From the NCBI GenBank assembly GCA_027704905.1, contig CM051001.1:29262170-29326169 (forward strand): DNA of 64,000 nucleotides. The letters run 5' to 3'. A program made the position numbers and the translations under genes. The notes under the pieces were generated by a model. That model searched no databases. It worked only from the letters and a program-made list of their open reading frames with translations, and was not told the DNA's origin. The stretch is from Muraenolepis orangiensis. Lineage: Eukaryota > Chordata > Actinopteri > Gadiformes > Muraenolepididae. Of this stretch, positions 1 through 12,936 are shown in pieces; within the stretch, counting starts at the first letter, position 1, and every line of letters begins with the position of its first letter.

Positions 1-1171
1 TGTTTGTTTTCTTTCATTTTCAGTGAATAGTGTATGTGTCTTTATCGTCACGTTTCTTAAATGACAGTGCTTTGGGTGCGACAATGCACTGTTTAGTGAA
101 CAAACTCGTTAAAGCTCACATACTTTTGGTGGACTTAAGAAAACTTTGTAGACTAATCCCTTAAAAGTGCATTTTAATTAAAGTTTTGACAGTATCCAAG
201 CGATCTTAAAGCTGGTAGTTTAACACTCTTAATTGTAAATGCGGATATATTGATTAAAACGCTGCTGAAATATTAATATAACTCTGTTGTACTTGACTAT
301 GATAAGGTGATGCAACGCCCGGTTATACTGCGTTTCTGTCTAAATGTATAGTTTCTAGAGCCATGGCGTTATAATGATGGTATTAAGAGGTGGAATAATT
401 CAGGTAGGACTGTGTAGGACATAACTGAAGGCCCAGGTGTGAAATGCACGGCCCGCCACTGATACTGTACATATATTGCGTTGGTCCTATATACACGGTA
501 GTGTAAAGCATGTTTCAATTTCCAAGAGGCTTCTAAAAGCAAAAGTAGCCTCCAGCATCTCCAGGTAAGTGGTGTGTGGAGGAAGTCAGTGTCTTTGGTT
601 CCACTCTCGGTCCGACTCGGTTACCCCTTCAGAGCTTCAGTGACACAGAAAGACCCGCCTCCTCTTCCCCTCTCCCTGACCCTGTCTGTCACTCCATCTT
701 TGTTCCCTTCTTCTTTTTGTTGCTATGACTGACATGGTCTGACATGTCGTTTCCTTTGTGTGCGTAACAATAAACCGAGAAGGGAACGACAAGAGCAATC
801 ATTTCCTCCGACTGAGACGGCTGATCAAACGCTGATCAAACGCTGCGCCACGGGGAGCTTTGCACTGAATTGTCAGAAAATGTCCAAAGGGAGACCGACC
901 CACTGGAACCAAAGGGAAAACCTCTAGATTTACACTTCTCAAAGCAGCCATTGACATCTGAATGAAGACCCAAGAGTTTGCTGCACAATGTGCAGAAATG
1001 TATATACAGTATATATATATATATACGTATATACACAGTATATTATGTCATATGAAGAATATTGTAGCTGTTGACCACATAACTACTGCTGGGTTGATCT
1101 TGAGGTGATGCAATTGCTTTTGCATCACAAAATATTTTCTGTCAAATATGCAAACCATCCCGGCTAAATTT
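1..1171. other. No gene recognised (testican intron 6)
   Basis: I see no convincing exon on either strand. The stretch is AT-rich unique-looking DNA with a short (TA)n run near 1008-1025. A CAG-GTAAGT donor-like match near 560 lies on the plus strand, opposite to the host gene, and has no open frame or acceptor attached. Confidence 0.5.
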
Positions 1172-1172
1172 G

Positions 1173-1210
1173 CATACATACATACATACATACATACATA
1201 CATACATACA
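1173..1210. repeat. (CATA)n tetranucleotide microsatellite
   Basis: About nine uninterrupted CATA units. Confidence 0.95.
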
Positions 1211-1611
1211 TGGCTGCACAGATGGACAGATGCACAGAGAAAGACAACAAAAGCCTTTTATATGTGGATCTTAATACATTTTTACAATCAGGAGTAAATT
1301 CAGCTTGTCTTAATCCGTTGGTCGTGGTGACAGACTGACACAGAGTCACAGAGAGAACTACAAGAACAACATGTATCTGGTACCCAGGGCGTCATGACAA
1401 CATGCTGACATAGAGCGAGATAGACTGCCTGTGTACAGCATACGCGTGTCTGCACCGATGTATGAAGGTGGTGCAGATACCACGCTCGCTATTCATCTCG
1501 GCGCAGAGCGAGGAGTGAGAGGAGAAAGCCAGGGAGGGACCCTGATGGCACGATATCCAGCAGGACCCATCGTCACCCGTCCATCACCTCAGCCCTGCCC
1601 AGATCCCTCAG

Positions 1612-1695
1612 GAATATCCCTCTACCCCAGGAATATCCCTCTACCCCAGGTATATCCCTCTACCCCAGGTATATCCCTCTACCCCAGGTATATCC
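1612..1695. repeat. 19-bp minisatellite
   Basis: About four and a half tandem copies of a 19-bp unit containing ATATCCCTCTACCCCAG. The early copies differ from the later ones at one base (GAATAT versus GTATAT). Confidence 0.9.
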
Positions 1696-1827
1696 CTCAC
1701 CACCAACCACTCGCCTCTGTCATCTCCGCTTTTCTCCTCACTACACCTCAAGCATCTTCTCTTGCATAATTCACCACATGTCCCGCCTTCAGTTTGTTCC
1801 CCTGTTCGGTCCCTCCTTTTGGTCCTT

Positions 1828-1985
<158 letters not shown>

Positions 1986-2126
1986 GTCTGTCTGGCAGCA
2001 GCTCCTCCAAACAAATGGGTAAAACCATGAGTCTAGAAGACTGAGAGTACATTCTTGGCCCAATTTGATCTTCTCTTGCTCACTTGTCCCTATAACCTCA
2101 ATTAGTAGTCACAGTAGTTGTTATGC

Positions 2127-2489
<363 letters not shown>

Positions 2490-2504
2490 CTCTGCTTCAT
2501 TACC

Positions 2505-2532
2505 TGCGCTCCACATTTCAATGTGGAGCGCA
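2505..2532. repeat. Perfect 12-bp-arm hairpin
   Basis: TGCGCTCCACAT and its exact reverse complement flank a 4-nt loop (TTCA). The hairpin lies 20 bp beyond a long (CT)n tract. No downstream T-run or gene end suggests a terminator. Confidence 0.9.
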
Positions 2533-2619
2533 TTACTCTCAACATCACACCCCATCTCAGAGCACTCAGACAGCCTTGCTTCCTTTACCCTGGAATAGTG
2601 GTTTATGCACAGTGGCTCT

Positions 2620-2808
<189 letters not shown>

Positions 2809-2829
2809 TAAAGACATCTGTAAATTGTC

Positions 2830-3260
2830 TTCTGTGACATTCAAGATTTGATTTCAAGATTCAAGAATTTGATTTGCCATTCCTTTCCTCCCACAGTATG
2901 CAATTCTAGAACAATACTATAACAATTTGATACATAATATAAAATAAATGAACATTAAAAAATAACAATTAGGTGCCATTTGCGTGACATTTGCTATATT
3001 GTGCAAAAAAGCATTTTAAAGTGCCAGTATTGCAGCAGCATTATGAATACAGCGCAGTAATTGTAATGAGTAATGAATATGAGTCTAGATGATGAGTCCA
3101 GCAAAGTATAACAGTGTAATGATAATGACAATGTTATGATAGTTGCAGCGCTCCTAGCAGTTCAGTAGGCTCACTGCCTGTGGATAAAAACTGCATCCAA
3201 TGGTCTTTCTTTGGTGTTTGCGTGGATGTGAGAGCCTTGTCTTGGATTTGACGTGAAGTC
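2830..3260. repeat. Interspersed repeat fragment, family unknown
   Basis: Starts with a degenerate TTCAAGATT array. At about 3004-3066 it carries a segment (GCATTTTAAAGTGC, then GCAGCAGCAT) that recurs at about 45957-46020 in the same orientation. The TTCAAGATT array also occurs inside the palindrome at 41792-42014. This suggests an old dispersed element. I could not place its ends or class. Confidence 0.5.
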
Positions 3261-3269
3261 TTAATAAAC

Positions 3270-4580
3270 AGTGGTTTAGTTCGTGCTCACACTGGACTTT
3301 AGTCAAGGGAACCAAACCTAAACATTGCGTTGTTGAACGGCTGGTGGTCTTTTGGACAAAATTTCCCAGGGAAACTCACCAAAGCAAAATGAAACCACCC
3401 AAGACAAAAAAGTACCTTTCCACCAATGGTGTACAACCACCATAGCCCCTGCTAGACCAGTACAGACTATACTTACTCATTGTGCAATAACACTGTTCAT
3501 GTGCAATACACATTTCTTCTTATTCATTCACAAACTACTGGCTGCTACTTACATGTTCACTTTACTTTTTATAATTGCTGCTAACTCACTTCTATACACT
3601 TTGTGTTGCTACTTATTCCATCCATGTTTGTGTACTTATTTGTCATACTAATACATAATAATAATAATAATAATGTCATACTAATACTGATTTGTCTGAT
3701 TTGTCTTGTTGTTACTAACGTGTACGTTAGCCTTACTCCCTCTTGCCTGTTCATCTGCCCTGCCCCCTTTTGCTGTAACGTTACAATGTTTCCCTGCTGT
3801 GGGACGACATCTTAACTTAATGTTTTTTTTTAAAGTCAGTCAGTTTTGAGCAACCACAAACAAGTGCACCATATAGATCTAGGAGTCCGATTGGGTGAAA
3901 TTCAACCCACAATGCATTGTTAATTGGTTGGCTTCCTATAGTTTGGTCGGATCAAGCGGGGCGAGACCCCCTGCTTTCAAGGAGACCAGTGTTCACCCCA
4001 AATTAACCGCACTGTCAAGGGAAACAGCGCCCCCTCTGGGGGGGTTGAGGGTAAGCATAAGGGTAGGCAAGTGCTGCTCTGCGACAACTAAATTGACACC
4101 TGCAATAAAGTAAACGTATCATGAGGCTATACACTATACACCACCTTGAGGAGGACAGTTAACACATCCAGAGACACAGTTTATCTTCATCCGTCAGTCT
4201 TTATGTGTTTAGTAGATCCAGTTATCGACTATTACCCGTGTGTCTCCGGGAGGGAGAGGCGGTAAACAGGCAGCGTGTTTCACTCAGGATGAACTACTCA
4301 TCTCAACCGGGATGAACTATTGATCTGGACCCAGGTAAGATATCACAAAGTGGATTTTAACTCTAACTTTCCTATGTCCGGGGAAAGTTATGTTCCTCCC
4401 TTCCTTCCTTCCTTCCTTCCCGCCCTTCATCTAGGATGTCTGTTATCTCAATATGGACTGGCATCCAACATGGAGCAGACATCAAAAGCAAACCAGCAAT
4501 TAGACAATAATATATTCAAGGTGAAATATAGCAAAGCAGGAAAAGTGTTCCAGCACTGAGCAGACATAGCCAACGGCAAA
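3270..4580. other. No gene recognised
   Basis: Contains short (AAT)n near 3658 and (TTCC)n near 4398. A GCGCCCCCT-containing stretch near 4028-4040 looks transposon-like but has no definable termini. Confidence 0.4.
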
Positions 4581-4583
4581 ACA

Positions 4584-4586
<3 letters not shown>

Positions 4587-4663
<77 letters not shown>
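4587..4663. repeat. (CA)n microsatellite
   Basis: About 77 bp of uninterrupted CA. A (GT)n run follows at about 4773-4801. Confidence 0.97.
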
Positions 4664-4664
<1 letters not shown>

Positions 4665-5046
4665 CTGGAGAGAGTATTTGCTGTCTCTTTGCATTTCCTG
4701 GACTCCAGTGTGAGTGTGGGGGGGGGGGGGGATTTAGTTTTTTAACAAGCTGAGGAAGCAAAGCAGCATTCAGTGTGTGTGTGTGTGTGTGTGTGTGTGT
4801 CTCTGTGAGAGAGAGTGCGTGAATTGAATTGCAACGTCAGATAATCCTACTTCCCATGTCAACATTTGTAAGACTTAAAACAAAATGAGATTTACGATAT
4901 TTCGATACTAATTCTGGTCTTATTTTGATATTCAATTAATTCAATATAAGACTTTTTAAGAATCCTTGGAAACCTGATTTCTACTCTAAACAGGACACAT
5001 ACTACAAACCTTACTAAATTATACACTTATTTACCATAATCAAATC

Positions 5047-5218
5047 TGAGGAGAGGAGAGGAAAGGAAAGGAGAGGAGGAGGGGAGAAGAGAGGAAGGAG
5101 AGGTGGGGAGAGGAGAGGAGAGGAGAGGAGAGGAGAGGAGAGGAGAGGAGAGGAGAGGAGAGGAGAGGAGAGGAGGGGTGGGGAGAGGATAGAAGGGGAG
5201 AGGAGGGGAGGGGAGAGG
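5047..5218. repeat. (GGAGA)n purine array, left half
   Basis: Pentanucleotide GGAGA-type repeat, almost pure purine on the plus strand. It ends where the L2-like LINE begins. The same motif resumes immediately after the LINE tail at 9853, so the LINE appears to have landed inside this array. Confidence 0.9.
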
Positions 5219-5458
5219 ATGTAACTCTAACGCAGCTGTGTGACGCCGGTGACGCTGCTTCCGGATAGTTGGTTTGTTTGGTTCGGTTACCAGGTTTCGT
5301 CAGCTGCAAACGTTTTGCGATTCCGTATCGTTCTTAAGTTTGCCGTTATTATATAATCCGACTGTTGTTTAGCAATATTTTCTGTTAACACTGATTGCTG
5401 TTTTATATTGTTCTGTATTGTATTTGTCACCACGTTCGTCGCATCAAACAAGGTAAGC

Positions 5459-5994
5459 ATGGACTCCTGTTGCTCCAGCTCCTGTGCCTTCCTTGTAGAA
5501 AAGATAGCTCTCCTAGAGAGACGTATCTGTCAACTAGAGGAGGAAAAGATAGTGTCCATAGAAAAGACAGATACTCCAGAGAGCGCAGAGAAGAGACCTG
5601 CCAGGCAGTCTCGTAGCGTTAGCTTTAGTGCTAGCATTAGCATTAGCTCTGTCCAGGGTACCCTGTCGGCAGCACCACTTGCGAAAGCAGGCAACCCTCC
5701 TTGCAAGTCTCTTTCGGGGTGAAAATGCTAGTCATAGGTGACTCTGTTACACATAAAGTTATACTACACATGCCAGCTGACGTTATACGCTTACCAGGGG
5801 CCAGAGCTCCCGACATCCAAGCTAATCTTAGGGTGCTGGCATGTGGTAAGAACACACACAGAGTTAGATTAGACACACCCAACACCGACACTAGTTTTGA
5901 CAACATTGTAATTCATGTTGGCACCAACAATACTAGGATGAGACAATCAGAAGTCACAAAAAGTAACATAGTTACTTTTTACTTAGTTACTTAG
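5459..5994 (+). pseudogene. LINE ORF1 remnant (coiled coil + esterase-like)
   Basis: The start at 5459 opens a short frame with a heptad-rich stretch (FLVEKIALLERRICQLEEEK) typical of an ORF1 coiled coil. The frame breaks near 5720. An adjacent frame then carries LVIGDS, a GDS nucleophile motif of SGNH hydrolases, and IVIHVGTNNTRMRQSEVTK, matching the esterase domain found in ORF1 of fish CR1/L2 LINEs. The product would bind RNA or lipid during retrotransposition. It is broken by at least one frameshift and stops early at 5994. Confidence 0.75.
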
Positions 5995-6599
5995 TTCTCT
6001 CTGGCCCTCTACCTATCAGGAGTAATGACGAGTGAATCAACTGAATCGTTGGCTGGCACTATATAGTGAAGAGCAGGATTTAGGTTTTGTAGATAACTGG
6101 TCCTCCATGCCCTGGCATGCTGATGAGAGACGGCCTTCACCCTACTGGGTTAGGCGCCTCAATTATGTCAGAAAACATAGATAGATGTCTTAGCCAGGTG
6201 TGACATATGCAGGCAATTAGCAAACCTGCTAGCAACATACTAGCCCACGTTTCAGAGTCTAGAATACGGAGTGGGTTAACCTTAGTTAACCTGGGTGATG
6301 TAGTGTGTTAACTAGGTTAGTTAGCCTGGGTGATGTAGCACGTAATGCTGACACTGAGGTGCCTCCAGGTTTTTATACTGGTCACAGCAGCAGCAACCGC
6401 AAACTGGAGGTTTATATTACATCTACACCAGTCTACACATCAGTATTATGGAGCTGCCCCGCACTGTTCTGAGGTGAAAAACCCACAGGCGAAGGCAAAT
6501 CTGTGTTAAAATGTTACTGTAAACTCTTCCACTGAGCTGAGTTGCATTCCAATTCCCTCAAACATTAATACTTTGGAAGAGCTTAGAATAGGATTCATA

Positions 6600-9330
6600 A
6601 ATATCTGATTGCTTTCAACTAAGGCACTCTTAGTCCATGATCTAGTGGTTGAAAATAAGATAGACATCCTGGGCCTATGTGAAACATGTTTAAAACCAGA
6701 CGTTTACCTACCGTTAAATGAAGCTACCCCACCCAACTATGTTAGCACACAGTTATCGCGAGAATCAAAAAAAGGCTAGCTTTAATCTCAAGTTCGAAAC
6801 TCTCCATGAAGCAGAAAAATAACTATGCTTTTTCATCCTTTGAAGACCTTGCTTTCTGCTCCTCAGTACCTACTACAGCAGAAAGGTTAGTAGATTTTCT
6901 TCTTAGCGATAGTATACCGCCCACCGGGCCATACACACGTTTCGTGGATGAGTTCTCCGAGTTGGCGGCTGACCTTGTAACATATTCTGACAGTTCTTTG
7001 CTTGTTGGTGATTTTAACATTCATGTGCATAACCCGTCTGATCCTCTCGCAAAGGTGTTTCTTTCTATAACAGATGCGCTTGGCTTTAAACAGCTTGACC
7101 CACAACGGTGGAAATACGCTGGATCTCGTCTTGGCCCGTGGTATATCTCAGACCTGGCCCTCTCACCTTAAACCTCAGCTTTATCCGACCACTTCCTACT
7201 TACTTTCAAGGTGGTGGTATCTTGCCCCCGCGATGAGTGCCAGGCTACCTATACCTGCCGTTGCATCACCCCTGCAACTACTGCATCCATGGCAGCCTTT
7301 CTCACTCGCTCCTCTATCTGACTTTAGTGGCTCTGTGGGTAGTCTTACCGAAGACTTTAATACTGCCTTATCTGCCTTATCGACTCTGCTGCTCCTCTTA
7401 TTGTTAAAAAGTGAACCACAAAACGGCCAGCGCCTTGGTTCAATGAGGAGACTCGCACCCTCAAACCAAGCTGCAGAAGACTAGAACGCAAATGGCGTTT
7501 AACAAAACTTGAAGTCTTTCGTCTTGCGTGGCATGACAGCCTGCTCAGCTATAAAGCTGCATTAACTACTTCCAGGAACGCCTACTTCTCAAGTGTTATC
7601 AACTTAAACAAGAACAACCCTAAGTTTCTGTTTGACACTGTAAGAAGCCTGACGCAAAAACAACCTCAAACAGTTAGCTCCCCACTCTCTGCTAGCAACT
7701 TCTTAGAATTCTTTGAGCACAACATTGAGTCTATTAGAAAATACATTGATACCTTCCCTGCACATCATCCTGAACATCCTTGCAGGATGAGAGGTATGTG
7801 TACCTCCTGAAGCAACCCTCCTGCAGTTCAGCACAATCTCCTTGGATGAACTTGCTAAACTAACACAGGCCTCTAAACCCACTACCTGTATGCTGGACCC
7901 TCTCCCCACCAAGGTCCTTAAATAACTTTTCCCGGTCGTTGGGCCTACTATGCTCAACATCATGAACCTATCCCTGTCCACTGGAACAGTTCCATCTACC
8001 TTCAAGACTGCTGTGATAAAACCTCTACTGAAGAAGCCAAGCCTAGACCCAGAAGTACTTAGCAACTATCGGCCCATCTCTAACCTTCCTTTCCTTTCGA
8101 AAGTACTGGAAAGAATTGTTGCTGACTGAACCATCAATCATCTGATGGTGAACAACTTATTTGAACCCTTCCAGTCTTCCAGTCGGGTTTAGAACCTTCT
8201 ACTCCACTGAAACTGCTGTGACTAAAGTAGTTAATGATCTTCTCCTTACAATGGAAAGCAATGCAAGCTCCTTGCTGGTGCTGCTCGACCTTAGTGCCTC
8301 CTTCGACACAATCGACCACAGCATCCTCCTTGATCGTCTCGAACACTATGTTGGCATCAAAGGCTCGGCTCTTCTCTGATCTTACCTCACCAATAGGACA
8401 CTATTTGCTCTTTGTGATGATTCCCAATTGAATCACTGTAACCTAAGCTTTGGTCTTCCCCAAGGGTCAGTCCTTGGTCCTCTGCTCTTTGCAATCTAAA
8501 TGCTCCCTCTTGGTGATGTTCGCAGTTATGGAATAAGTTTTCACTGTTATGCTGACAACACCCAAATCTATATTTCTATAAAGTCAAACGACTCCTCCCA
8601 GATCCAGAGAGTTACCTGCTGCTACCTGCAGCTTAACACAGGAAAAACAGAGATGATAATCATCGGCCCGAAGCAACAACGACCACTATTTGAAGATGTC
8701 ACACTGTTGTTTGAGGGCTCTACTGTGGCCAAAAGCTGTTGTTTTAAAAATCTTGGTGTCTTGTTTGACCCGACACAATCTTTCAATCAACATGTAAAAT
8801 GTATAACCAGAACTGCATATTTTCATCTTAGAAACATTGTTAGAATTAGACCAATGCTGTCTGCTGCGGATGCAGAGACACTCATCCACGCGTTTATATC
8901 GTCTAGACTAGATAACTGTAATGCACTGTTTTCTGGGTTACCAAACTCTGCTACCAAAAGCCTCCAGCTTGTGCAGAACACTGCTGCTAGACTTTTGACT
9001 ATGACCAGAAAGTTTGACCACATTACTCCAATTCTGTCGTCACTCCACTGGCTTGGATGGTCAGATTTCAAGATGCTACTAGTTACTTATAAAATCCTAC
9101 ACGGATTAGCACCCTCATACCTGAAGGACCTTATTGTTCCCCATCGTCCTTCTTGTCCCCTTCGGTCTTCAGGAGCCGGCCTTCTATCAATCCCAAAAAT
9201 CTAAAAGAAATCAGCAGGGAATTGGGCGTTCTCCTACCGTGCACCCTATTTGTGGAACAGTCTGCCACCTGTAATCAGGGAAGCAGACTCTGTTGAAATA
9301 TTCAAATCTAAACTTAACCCTTTTACACTC
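6600..9330 (+). pseudogene. LINE ORF2 remnant (endonuclease + reverse transcriptase)
   Basis: Endonuclease pieces in order: GLCETCLKPDVYLPLNEATP (about 6674-6733), VGDFNIHVHN (about 7006-7035), GNTLDLVLARG and SDHFLLTFK (about 7178-7210), which are the ETWL, GDFN, TLDLV and SDH blocks of APE-type LINE endonucleases. Reverse transcriptase pieces: [54 protein letters not shown], then YADNTQIY near 8550. The family has YADD at that point, so the second catalytic aspartate is Asn here. The C-terminal thumb and connection region stays open from about 8500 to 9204. Several stops and frameshifts make it non-functional. Confidence 0.85.
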
Positions 9331-9852
9331 GCATTTCTCGCAACTCTCGATACAGCTAAATCGACCGATCGTTAAATCGATTGTTAGACCAGCACTAACC
9401 TACCCCTGCTGCGGATAGCTACTAGACTAGAGGTTCTCCACATGTGTCATGTCCACCCAACCCCATCTAACCATATCGCAGTCTGCTTCTGTTTTCCAGT
9501 GTGCCTGTGATCCCTACCTGAAGGATACCGGCCAGCACCACACACCAATTATATTCTCATTTTATTATTTGTATATTGTGTATATTACATGTATATCATT
9601 TGTTTTGTATTTTACAATGTACATTAATATAAGTCCCTTATGGCACCCATTGCCCTCCTGAACCATCCCTGGAAGGAGTGCCTTCCACTCTGCGTTCCAT
9701 CTCAAGATTTCTTCTGACATAATTAAGGGAGTTTTTTCTTGCCCTTAGGGGGGCTAGGGTTTGGGGGGTGTTGTAAACATGTGGCATGTGAAGCCCTTTG
9801 AGACTGTAACTGGGATTAAGGGCTATACAAATACAATTGACTTGACTTGACT

Positions 9853-9896
9853 TGAGTGGAGAGGAGAGAAGGGGAGAGGAGAGGAGTAGAGGGGAA
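9853..9896. repeat. (GGAGA)n purine array, right half
   Basis: Continuation of the array at 5047-5218 on the other side of the LINE, supporting insertion of the LINE into a pre-existing microsatellite. Confidence 0.75.
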
Positions 9897-10135
9897 AGCC
9901 AACATAATCCATCCTCTTCCTGCTCTTTGTGTGCTTGTCAGACACTGCTGCTGGGACAAATGTAATTTAGCCAGGGGATTTAGCCCATTCACTGGCTGAC
10001 AATTCCCTCTTTCTGCTGTGGATACAAAGCTTCATGCCGGCTCCCCTGGAGTGAAGAGGGTGCCCAGGTTAAATAATCCAATTTACAATAACTGACACTG
10101 GCTTAGAGTGTTAACCTTGTTGTAACGTACACACA

Positions 10136-10166
<31 letters not shown>

Positions 10167-11010
10167 TATGTGACAACATAAGCCTCACACACACACACAC
10201 ACACACACACCATCCCATTGCGGTTGTAACCAATTAGCTGAATTTGCATTTAGTTCCTCATCGTCACTCCCCCTCCAGCAATCCTAATTCTGTGACAAAC
10301 AGTACCAAGTGGCTGGCTCCATCAGAACCGGCTGTGGGAGAGACAGGGAGCCTTTAGGAGTCCCTGGTCCATCCGGCCTCCACCTGCCTCCTCACACGGT
10401 AAAGGGGATGGTTAAGGGAGTGCAGAAGTGACACAAAGAGAGTGCAAGAAAGAGAGAAAATTAAAGCAATCTTCACTTCATATAAATACACCGTGAACTG
10501 TTAATCCTCATAGAGCGAGATAGATAGAGCTAGAGAGGGAGCGAGCAAGAAAAGAAAAGCTAAAATACTATCTTCACTTGGTATCACTATTTAACCTCAT
10601 AGCGAGCAGTCATTGTGGAATATGGGCGAAAAAAAAAAAAAAAACATGAATGGAAGAAAAATAGAACACACGCCATCATACGATCATCTGGAATGATGAG
10701 CAAATGGAGACAGAGCCTCACACACACACACACCACATATATATATGTAGTAAATGGACGCTTATAGTGCTTTTAACCAAAGCTCTTTACAAGTTTTGCA
10801 TCACATTCACCCGTTCATGCACCGATTTATCTGAAACAACACCACAATGACTTACATTTACCTACCCGGATACAGCGTTTCAAAAGTTCTAAAATATTCC
10901 AATGTAAAATAAAAATAAAATTTCAAAGATATGGTCTCCTATTAAGACGTTCCAATGGATCGCTGATCAAATTCAGTGTAAGCAATCCTAGCAGACAGAC
11001 AGCTACTCAC
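9897..11010. other. No gene recognised; small CA tracts and repeat scraps
   Basis: Short CA runs lie at about 10131-10165 and 10189-10210. At about 10750-10830 there is a copy of a common teleost interspersed motif (GTAAATGGAC, then CTTTTAACCAAAGC), also seen at 49457-49505. No exon is evident up to the exon 6 donor. Confidence 0.45.
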
Positions 11011-11131
11011 CAGCCTGCGTGGTCCTGTGTGTTGGTTTGCTGGCTTCCTGACCAGGGAGACACGGACACGGGCCGTCACACTTCACCGAGATCACTTTCC
11101 CGGACAAACACCCGTGGAATTCCAGTTTGCA
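11011..11131 (-). CDS. spock1: Testican exon 6 (end of Kazal-like module)
   Basis: A 121-nt exon between a good acceptor (CCACTGTTCCAG) and a consensus donor (GTGAGT). It encodes 40 codons plus one base, starting CKLEFHGCLSGKVISVKCDG and continuing with PCPCLPGQEAS. The cysteine spacing and the CDGPCPCLP tail match the end of the follistatin/Kazal-like module of testican-1. It follows exon 5 in phase 0, so that VCGSDGHTYSSK joins CKLEFHGC to complete a Kazal signature. It ends in phase 1, where the exon for the extracellular calcium-binding domain should begin. That exon is not in the window, so intron 6 is at least 11 kb. Confidence 0.95.
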
Positions 11132-11534
11132 CTGGAACAGTGGACACAAATGTACAATTTCTCTGGGTCTATTCATCCAATTTATTTTGGAGAAAACACC
11201 CACATGAAATATTTGTTACACCAAAATTACAGCGAGACAAGAGAAGTCGGTGAACAAAATCAATATCTGAAAAGGCCTGTGAAATGGATTCCTGAAGCAG
11301 AAATATATTCTGATAAGCTGCTGGTTGATTCTGATGCCCAGAAAGGTGATGTTTTGCCGATTACTTTTTATCCTGAAAAACACAAGTTGTGTTCCACAGA
11401 TTTGAAATCAAAAGACAGTGTTGTTGGTGAATGGATTCGATTTAGATTAGCCTCACGGCTGGAAAAAATATATTGAAGATGGAACAGTTAAGAGGGAGGA
11501 AATCAAAGGCATATTGGACCTGGGGAACAGAGCC

Positions 11535-11636
<102 letters not shown>

Positions 11637-11727
11637 ATTAGGAAAGGGATAGGACAACCTTGAGAGTAAACAGACCCAATGGAGGAAAGAGGAAGTGAAG
11701 GAAAGAAGGACGCTGTGTCTAGCGTAC

Positions 11728-11860
11728 CTTAGAGGAGTAGGTGTGGCCATCTGATCCACACACAGAACTGGAACGGCTCCCTGGACACAGCCTACATTTC
11801 CCATGAGCGCCTGCTGCAAGCCGATGTCTGCTGCCTATGCTTCCTTTCCTGGCTTTGATG
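11728..11860 (-). CDS. spock1: Testican exon 5 (Kazal-like core)
   Basis: A 133-nt exon with a strong acceptor (TCTCGTTCTTACAG) and donor GTACGC. One base completes a serine codon from exon 4, then 44 codons follow. Key motifs are GKCRLCPG and VCGSDGHTYSSK, the invariant Kazal VCGSDG.TY signature. The first part (IKARKGSIGSRHR) corresponds to the variable linker before the Kazal core in testicans. It ends in phase 0, exactly matching exon 6. Intron 4 downstream of exon 4 is 961 nt. Confidence 0.94.
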
Positions 11861-12037
11861 CTGTAAGAACGAGACAGAGACTACAATCAGGAAGGAAGTA
11901 CATGCATATGCAGAAGTTCTGTAAACACACAACCCCACACACACAGTGTACACAAATATACGGTGTAGAACTGCTAGTTTGTATTAATAATGGAATCATG
12001 CTTGTGGAGTGTGTGAGTGTGTGAGGGTGTGTGACCT

Positions 12038-12103
12038 GGTAAGTCGCTTTGGATAAAAGCGTCCGCCAAATGCCCTAAATGTAAATGTAAATGTGTGGTT
12101 GGT
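12038..12103 (+). mobile_element. Solo L2-type 3' tail
   Basis: A GTAAGTCGCTTTGGATAAAA segment with GCGTCCGCCAAATGCCC and AAATGTAAATGTAAATG. This is the 3' hairpin with a GGAT(A) loop and short A-rich repeats typical of UnaL2-like LINEs and their partner SINEs. It matches the reverse-strand tail of the LINE at 62935. Nothing of the body is visible upstream, so this is a severely 5'-truncated insert in testican intron 4. Confidence 0.75.
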
Positions 12104-12821
12104 GGCTGGTTTAAGCAGCCTCACCTGGCCTGAGTCAGACTGATTGCACACCTGTGGGTTCTTGTTAATCAAGTGATAGGTTAAAACAGCACACTCGAGG
12201 AGACGAGCTCTAGCATGTTCCATCTGCTCTGTTCACCATGAGTCAAAACTCTGCAATAAAACAGATTCCTCATTCAACCTGTTTCTTTGTCTTGCTTTGA
12301 CAATGCTATAGCTGTAATACTATAAATAGTATTACACACTATATACTGTTGTACATAATAAACTGTTATATAGTTATATAGTGTAGTATATAGTGCACAG
12401 TGACAACGGCGGTGTCTAACTTGCAAAATGCTCCCTATAACCTTGGTCCACTTGGGAGGAGCTATCCATGGATACCTAAAGGTCACATGACGTCCGAACC
12501 CCTCGGGTCCATCGCCGTCAGCGTCACCTCTGATGAGGGTCAGCCTTTTAAAATGTCCAAAAAAATTACAATAATCTCTAAAAAAAGGTGAATTTCTGGA
12601 GGAATAGAAGCTCTTTCAACTGAAACTTTAAAGTGAAGCGAAGATGACCAGAGCCCACTGTGTGACAGGGTCTAAAGGCTCTGGGAAAAACAAGAAATGC
12701 ATCAAAGAGAATTAATTGTGTTCTTCAGAGCGTTTCTCTGGAGAATAGGAAGAGACACGCAGCTCACATGTATAGCGTGTTGACAATGCTTAACCACAGA
12801 TCTAGGATATCCTTTAGTCAC

Positions 12822-12936
12822 CTGTGTGTTGGCTGCTTCCTTCTGGTGCAGACGGCTGTCAGCAGGTCTCGGCTGACACACACCTTGTGAGGAGAGCAGC
12901 GGACCCGGAGACACGGGTCCTTAGTGGCGTCTGGAC
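12822..12936 (-). CDS. spock1: Testican exon 4 (start of follistatin-like module)
   Basis: A 115-nt exon with acceptor CTCTTCCCGTAG and a weaker donor GTGACT. Reading in phase 1 from exon 3 gives PDATKDPCLRVRCSPHKVCV, then a segment ending AVCTRRKQPTH. Human testican-1 has the homologous DPSKDPCLKVKCSPHKVCV, so identity is clear. The two leading bases complete a Gly codon from exon 3, and the two trailing bases join exon 5 as Ser. The exon carries the first four cysteines of the module. Confidence 0.93.

Larger units (their letters stand above)
5219..9853 (+). mobile_element. Decayed, near full-length L2-like LINE
   Basis: About 4.6 kb with the order expected of fish L2/CR1-group LINEs: 5' leader, ORF1 with coiled coil and an SGNH-esterase-like segment, ORF2 with endonuclease then reverse transcriptase, 3' UTR, and a terminal TTGACTTGACTTGACTTGA tail. 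Both ORFs have frameshifts and stops, and the reverse transcriptase active site is altered. The element is a dead copy in testican intron 6. The 5' boundary is inferred from where the GGAGA array stops. Clade assignment rests on recognised motifs, not a search. Confidence 0.85.

Noticed and set aside
550..570. CAG-GTAAGT recursive-splice-like site
   Set aside because: On the plus strand, opposite to testican, and lacks a pyrimidine tract.
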